Shown piece by piece: positions 60,451-64,000 of a DNA stretch of 64,000 bases (position 1 is the stretch's first letter; every line of letters starts with the position of its first letter). Made by a program: the position numbers and the translations under genes. The notes beneath the pieces are model-generated. The model was given only the letters and a program-made list of their open reading frames with translations, ran no database searches and was not told where the DNA came from. Where the stretch lies: positions 6,138,001 to 6,202,000 of the forward strand of contig NW_020825294.1 in assembly GCF_003286085.1 (NCBI RefSeq), written 5' to 3'. Source of the DNA: Drosophila persimilis (lineage: Eukaryota; Arthropoda; Insecta; Diptera; Drosophilidae).

Positions 60451-61169
60451 TTTGTCATTGAAAGGCTTCCAGTAGAACCGCTTCCAACAAAGAAACAAAC
60501 TTCTACTGACAATCGAAGTTGACTTTCGTGAGCTGTCACTCTCCCCCTTGGAGCCACGCTCATTGACCGTGAATACCTAACGGAAATGCAGTGCTCCCTC
60601 CCGCCCTCAATCGATGATTCATTGTCCGTATCTCTCCGTGTCTGTTCGTGTGCGGAAAGTTCCTTCGTGTGGAGTTTAATTGCGGCGACATTTTGATTTA
60701 TGACGACAAAAGCGAAAGCTGAATGACGCATCCACCGATTGGGGAGGGTACGGGGGGGGGCACAAGGTGTTTGCCTTGGGGCAATACATTTCAGTAATGG
60801 ATTTCACAAAATTGATTACTAATTGGCATTGGCAATTGAATTTCAATTTATTCCAGCGATGTTTCCGAGGTGTTATGGTGGATGCCACAAGCGAAAGTTG
60901 AAGGACGTCTCGAAGGGAAAGTTCTGCTGGTGGCTTTGTTACTGGAGGCGTTCAATCGTGCTTTTGGTAAAGTTGTTATCGCTTCACTTGAACTTGAAAG
61001 GAAGCCTGGAAGCCTGTTGTAGAGCTACAGTAAATCTATTCAGAGACAAAACAAAGCGTAGATATTGTGGATTGTAGATTGAATGCTTCAAGAGTTCCCA
61101 ATTAATGTGAAGGAACGAAGCTGAAAGCTGCCGAATCTTTCTCTCTTTTCATCGAAGAGCAGCAGTCCG

Positions 61170-61350
61170 AACAGAGGTACAGCGCTGTTAATAGCCCAAG
61201 TTAACAGTCTGTTAAAGCTTCCGGCTACCACTCGCCGTTAACAGGCTGTTACCGAACGGTGTAACGGCCCGCTGTTATGACTTTCTGAGAGCGATCGATG
61301 CAACGGCCCGCTGTTATGAGTGCTGAGAGCGCTCGGGGCAGCAGTCTCCA
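61170..61350. repeat. GTTAAC-rich cluster 4
   Basis: CGCTGTTAATAG, GTTAACAGTCTGTTAAAG, CGTTAACAGGCTGTTACCG and two copies of AACGGCCCGCTGTTATGA occur within 180 bp. Vocabulary and spacing match arrays 2 and 3 in beat intron 3, but the units are in mixed orientation. Confidence 0.75.
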
Positions 61351-61715
61351 GCCTACTCTTGGCACGACTCTTCCCCCGAAATTCCAAGCAATATACCATA
61401 TAGAATCTATATATAATTAACTGCCAAGGCCTATAAGTAGAACTCTGGTTTGAGAAGTAGATTCAGTAAAAAAGGGTGGAGTTTGAGCTATCAAAACCCG
61501 TCCAATACTCCTCTTCACTCAATCGAAACCACCCAGAAGGTCAGCCTCTACCAAACCCCTTCAGTTCAGGGCTTTATTAACTGCCCAGATACTGCCCCAA
61601 ATCCCTATCTAATCGAAAATCTCGGCGTGGTTTGGGCGGCGCATTAGGATAATGATTATGGCCTTCCGTGCGCTCGGAGGCCGAGCCGCTTGGCGTTGGC
61701 TTTCAGTTCGCCAAA

Positions 61716-62961
61716 ATGGTCGATTGGGCCGGTCTCGTCCTGAAATGCTCGTACTACTATGGCCATGTGATAGGCCTGACCAATTTCGAGTTCGACTGGG
61801 CAACGGGTCGGGTGTACACCAGCCAAAGGAGCACCGTGTATGCGATGTGCATGGGCGTAATGTATCCAGTGCTACTGGTTTACCGCTGTGTAGGCCGGGC
61901 CAAGATTAATTTGATGTTCGAGAAGGCCAACATGTTGCACGAGTACGTGATGGTGCTCGTGAGAGGCCTGAGGATCGTGGCCGGGCTGTCAACGCTGATC
62001 GGTCGATGGCAGAAGCGACGTCGCGTGATGGGGCTAACCCGCTCCGTTTTTCGCCTATTCCGGGAACGGCCTGAGGTGCTGCTGATGTGCCGACGCGGAA
62101 TTCTGGTCAAGGTCTTCATTGGAGTCGTCACCGACAGCCTCCACGTGTTGTTCAGCGTGGACACCATGGGCAGTCACATGGACACCGGCCTGCTGATCGG
62201 CCAGTTTCTGATGTACTCCCTGACGAGCATTGTCAACTTGGCCGTGGCCCAGCACAGCCTCACCATGCTCTTCCTGCGGGCCCGCTACCAGCTGCTCAAC
62301 CGGGAGCTCCGCCAGGTGATCGACGAGTCGTCTGGCCTCAGCCACAGACCGCCGCGCCGGGGGGTCTTCATCTGCCGGTGCTGCTGCCTGGCCGACAGGC
62401 TGGACGCCATAGCCAGCCAGCAGGGGAAGCTCCAGGCGATGGTCGTGCAAATCGGCCAGGTATTCGCCATTCAGGGCCTGCTGGTCTACTCGGGCTACTA
62501 CCTCTCCACGGTGGCCGTGGGCTACCTCACGTACAGCATCTTCAAGAATGGCCCCGAGGCTCTGGGCATTACCCCTATGGGACTTGTTCTGATTGCCGTT
62601 TGGTGCTGTTTCTACTACACGGATGCCTTGCTCAATCTTTTCGTGATGCTGAACATCCTGGAGGAGCACAAGGCGACGGCCAGGCTGTTGGAGGAGCGAA
62701 CGCTGTTCGCCGAGGGTCTGGATGTTCGCCTGGAACAAGCAGTGGGTATCTTTCTATTGATTCCAGTTCCCGTGATTCTATTGTGATTGGCCATTGATTC
62801 TCCTCTAGTTCGAGAGCCTGCAGCTGCAGTTGATACGGAACCCCCTGGAGCTGAATATCATGCAGATCTTTCCCGTCACCCGCGGCTCCACGACTGCCAT
62901 GTTCGGATCCGTGCTGACCCACTGTATATTTCTAATTCAATACGATATGGAGCACTTTTAA
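61716..62961 (+). CDS. Gr36: Gustatory receptor, Gr36 type
   Basis: Two exons, 61716-62741 and 62809-62961, with a 67-bp phase-0 intron (donor GTGGGT, acceptor CTCTAG) just before the C-terminal motif, a conserved position in insect Gr genes. The product is 392 residues, typical for the family. The N-terminus MVDWAGLVLKCSYYYGHVIG and the segments QVFAIQGLLVYSGYY, EERTLFAEGLDVRLEQ and QLQLIRNPLELNI match Drosophila Gr36a-c closely. About seven hydrophobic segments are visible (for example 41-58, 130-148, 160-180, 250-275, 285-312 and 372-386). The end THCIFLIQY is the family's T-Y-x5-Q-F signature in variant form. Such receptors are ligand-gated channels of bitter-type taste neurons. An upstream in-frame ATG at 61668 would add 16 residues with no family support. 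Which Gr36 paralogue it is cannot be told. Confidence 0.93.
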
Positions 62962-62977
62962 TGGCCTTGGGTCGTTC

Positions 62978-62983
62978 AATAAA
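62978..62983 (+). terminator. Polyadenylation signal AATAAA of Gr36-type gene
   Basis: Lies 17 bp after the stop codon and 96 bp before the next receptor's ATG, so the two genes have separate 3' processing and are tightly packed. Confidence 0.6.
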
Positions 62984-63078
62984 GTGCTCCCAACAATTAC
63001 AGACATTAATCCTTCTGCTACCCCCTTCCCAACCCCCAACCCCCAACGCTGGCCAGGCTTCGGTTAGTCCTTCAGAGA

Positions 63079-64000
63079 ATGCCTGGAGAGGGGCACAACT
63101 GGCGCACACCGCTCCTCCGATGGACTGTCCTGGGCATCGGCTGGAGTCTGTACCTCTTCTGTCGCGGCTGTGTGATTGGCCAGATGAAGTACGATCCCCG
63201 GCAGCGACGGCTGATCATTCGGGCGCGCGGCATCCTGACCAAACGCCTGGCACTGGTCATCAAGCTCTTCGTGCTCCTTTCAGACTACTTTGGCCTCATC
63301 TATATATTGCTGGCGGTCTTTCCCCTTCTGGGGGACACCGAGGACAGCCGGCGGAAGGGCAGGCAGATCTTCCAGAGCCTGGTGACGCTGGTGGGCATGG
63401 CCCTGGCCTACTGGAACATCGGTCGCCTGCTGTACTGGCTGAGCAGCCTCGGCCACAATCGATCCATTGTCCGGGTGGTCAACGAGGTCATCCGGCTGCA
63501 CGGCCTCATCGATCGCCGCTTCGGGCCGCTGCTCCTGGCCGACCTGCACATCCTGATCGTGCTCGTGGCGGAGCTCCACATGACCGTGCTGCACCTGTTC
63601 AACTGCCTCCGCTTCCAGATGATCCTGTTCCTGTACAACATCGTGCTGCTGGAGGTGTTCTTCGGCGCCTACATGGCCTACCAGCTGCTGCTGCTCTCCT
63701 GGCTGTCCAGCTTCAGTCGCTTCCTGCAGGGCTACCATCGCGGCGAGCGCTCGAGGCTGCGGCGCCTGTTCGGCCTCTACGCGCGGGTCAGCAACGGCCA
63801 CCAGGCGATTATGGAGCTCTGGCTGCCGGTGGCCACTATGCTCTTCTCCAGCATCGTGGTCATGGTCGTCGACTGCGCCAGCATCATCCACTGCATTCTG
63901 TTCAAGCACAGCCTGGACATGAGGCAAAAGTGGCACGAGGTCCTCAACCACTTGGGCGGCTGTCTGGCTCCTCTGCTGCGGATGCTCCTCATCGGCCTGT
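63079..64000 (+). CDS. Gustatory receptor, 5' part, cut by window end
   Basis: An open frame of 307 codons runs from ATG (MPGEGHNWRTPLLRW) to the window end without a stop. Several hydrophobic segments are visible: about residues 15-32, 60-85, 103-120, 155-180, 180-205 and 250-270. The sequence around GLYARVSNGHQAIMELWLPV aligns in layout with the L-Y-x-R-x-x-x-x-x-Q region of Drosophila Gr proteins, and YDPRQRRL after the first membrane segment is also Gr-like. It lacks the Gr36 N-terminal motif, so it is not a simple tandem copy of its neighbour; Gr22-type is one possibility but weakly supported. The start 117 bp after the previous gene's stop implies a compact tandem cluster. The C-terminal intron and TYxxxxxQF motif should lie beyond the window. 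Confidence 0.82.
   Translation, partial: MPGEGHNWRTPLLRWTVLGIGWSLYLFCRGCVIGQMKYDPRQRRLIIRARGILTKRLALVIKLFVLLSDYFGLIYILLAVFPLLGDTEDSRRKGRQIFQSLVTLVGMALAYWNIGRLLYWLSSLGHNRSIVRVVNEVIRLHGLIDRRFGPLLLADLHILIVLVAELHMTVLHLFNCLRFQMILFLYNIVLLEVFFGAYMAYQLLLLSWLSSFSRFLQGYHRGERSRLRRLFGLYARVSNGHQAIMELWLPVATMLFSSIVVMVVDCASIIHCILFKHSLDMRQKWHEVLNHLGGCLAPLLRMLLIGL

Larger units (their letters stand above)
59233..61715. other. Intergenic region before the receptor cluster
   Basis: No gene recognised. It contains a tandem duplication at 60060-60450 and a GTTAAC-rich cluster at 61170-61350, listed separately. Confidence 0.5.

Noticed and set aside
62055-62797. Long open frames of 227 codons (minus) and 236 codons (plus, other frame) over the Gr36-type gene
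   Set aside because: They are shadows of the GC-rich receptor exon, Gln/Pro/Arg-rich and without membrane segments.
63280-63951. 223-codon minus-strand frame rich in Gln, Glu and Val
   Set aside because: It is antisense to the second receptor, where leucine and valine codons read backwards as Gln, Glu and His; no family similarity.

Overview
This is eukaryotic nuclear DNA from a Drosophila-type fly. The evidence is short GT-AG introns with fly-like splice sites inside small genes, very long introns in a neuronal cell-surface gene, abundant CA/GAGA microsatellites, no tRNA or rRNA gene that I could see, and proteins that align by eye with Drosophila families. Two of these are decisive: a Gr36-type gustatory receptor and a Beaten-path (Beat) immunoglobulin protein. 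The proteins are clearly diverged from D. melanogaster, so a species outside the melanogaster subgroup (for example the obscura group) is likely, but I cannot name it.

Layout. 1-6468: no gene I can support. 6469-6726 (+): small single-exon Sm-fold gene, Gemin7-like. 7695-10118 (-): three-exon coiled-coil gene of the CCDC96/CFAP184 axonemal type. About 10.3-16.4 kb: intergenic. 16.4-17.2 kb: GAGA-rich stretch that looks like a promoter and 5' UTR. 19818-55840 (+): one beat-family gene with six coding exons and introns of 21.1, 4.0, 9.8, 0.07 and 0.07 kb, most of it non-coding and full of tandem repeats. 58610-58978 (+): small single-exon gene, tentatively a CIMIP1 (C20orf85)-like ciliary protein. 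61716-62961 (+): complete two-exon Gr36-type gustatory receptor. 63079-64000 (+): start of a second, different gustatory receptor, cut by the window end.

Functionally the window mixes a neuronal adhesion gene (two Ig domains and a probable membrane-anchored tail), a tandem chemoreceptor cluster, and two small genes that may both act in cilia or sperm flagella. In flies such axonemal genes are used in sperm tails and sensory cilia. The beat plus Gr36 neighbourhood suggests the beat-III/Gr36 region of chromosome arm 2L (Muller B), but that synteny is recalled rather than tested.

The non-coding DNA is where the unusual material lies: a 26-bp motif present four times in 64 kb, two of them flanking the CIMIP1-like gene; four or five clusters built on the palindrome CTGTTAACAG, two of them in opposite orientation inside one beat intron; a 101-bp minisatellite; an 840-bp AT-rich array; a fourfold 167-199 bp tandem repeat; and a small candidate MITE with 14-bp inverted ends.
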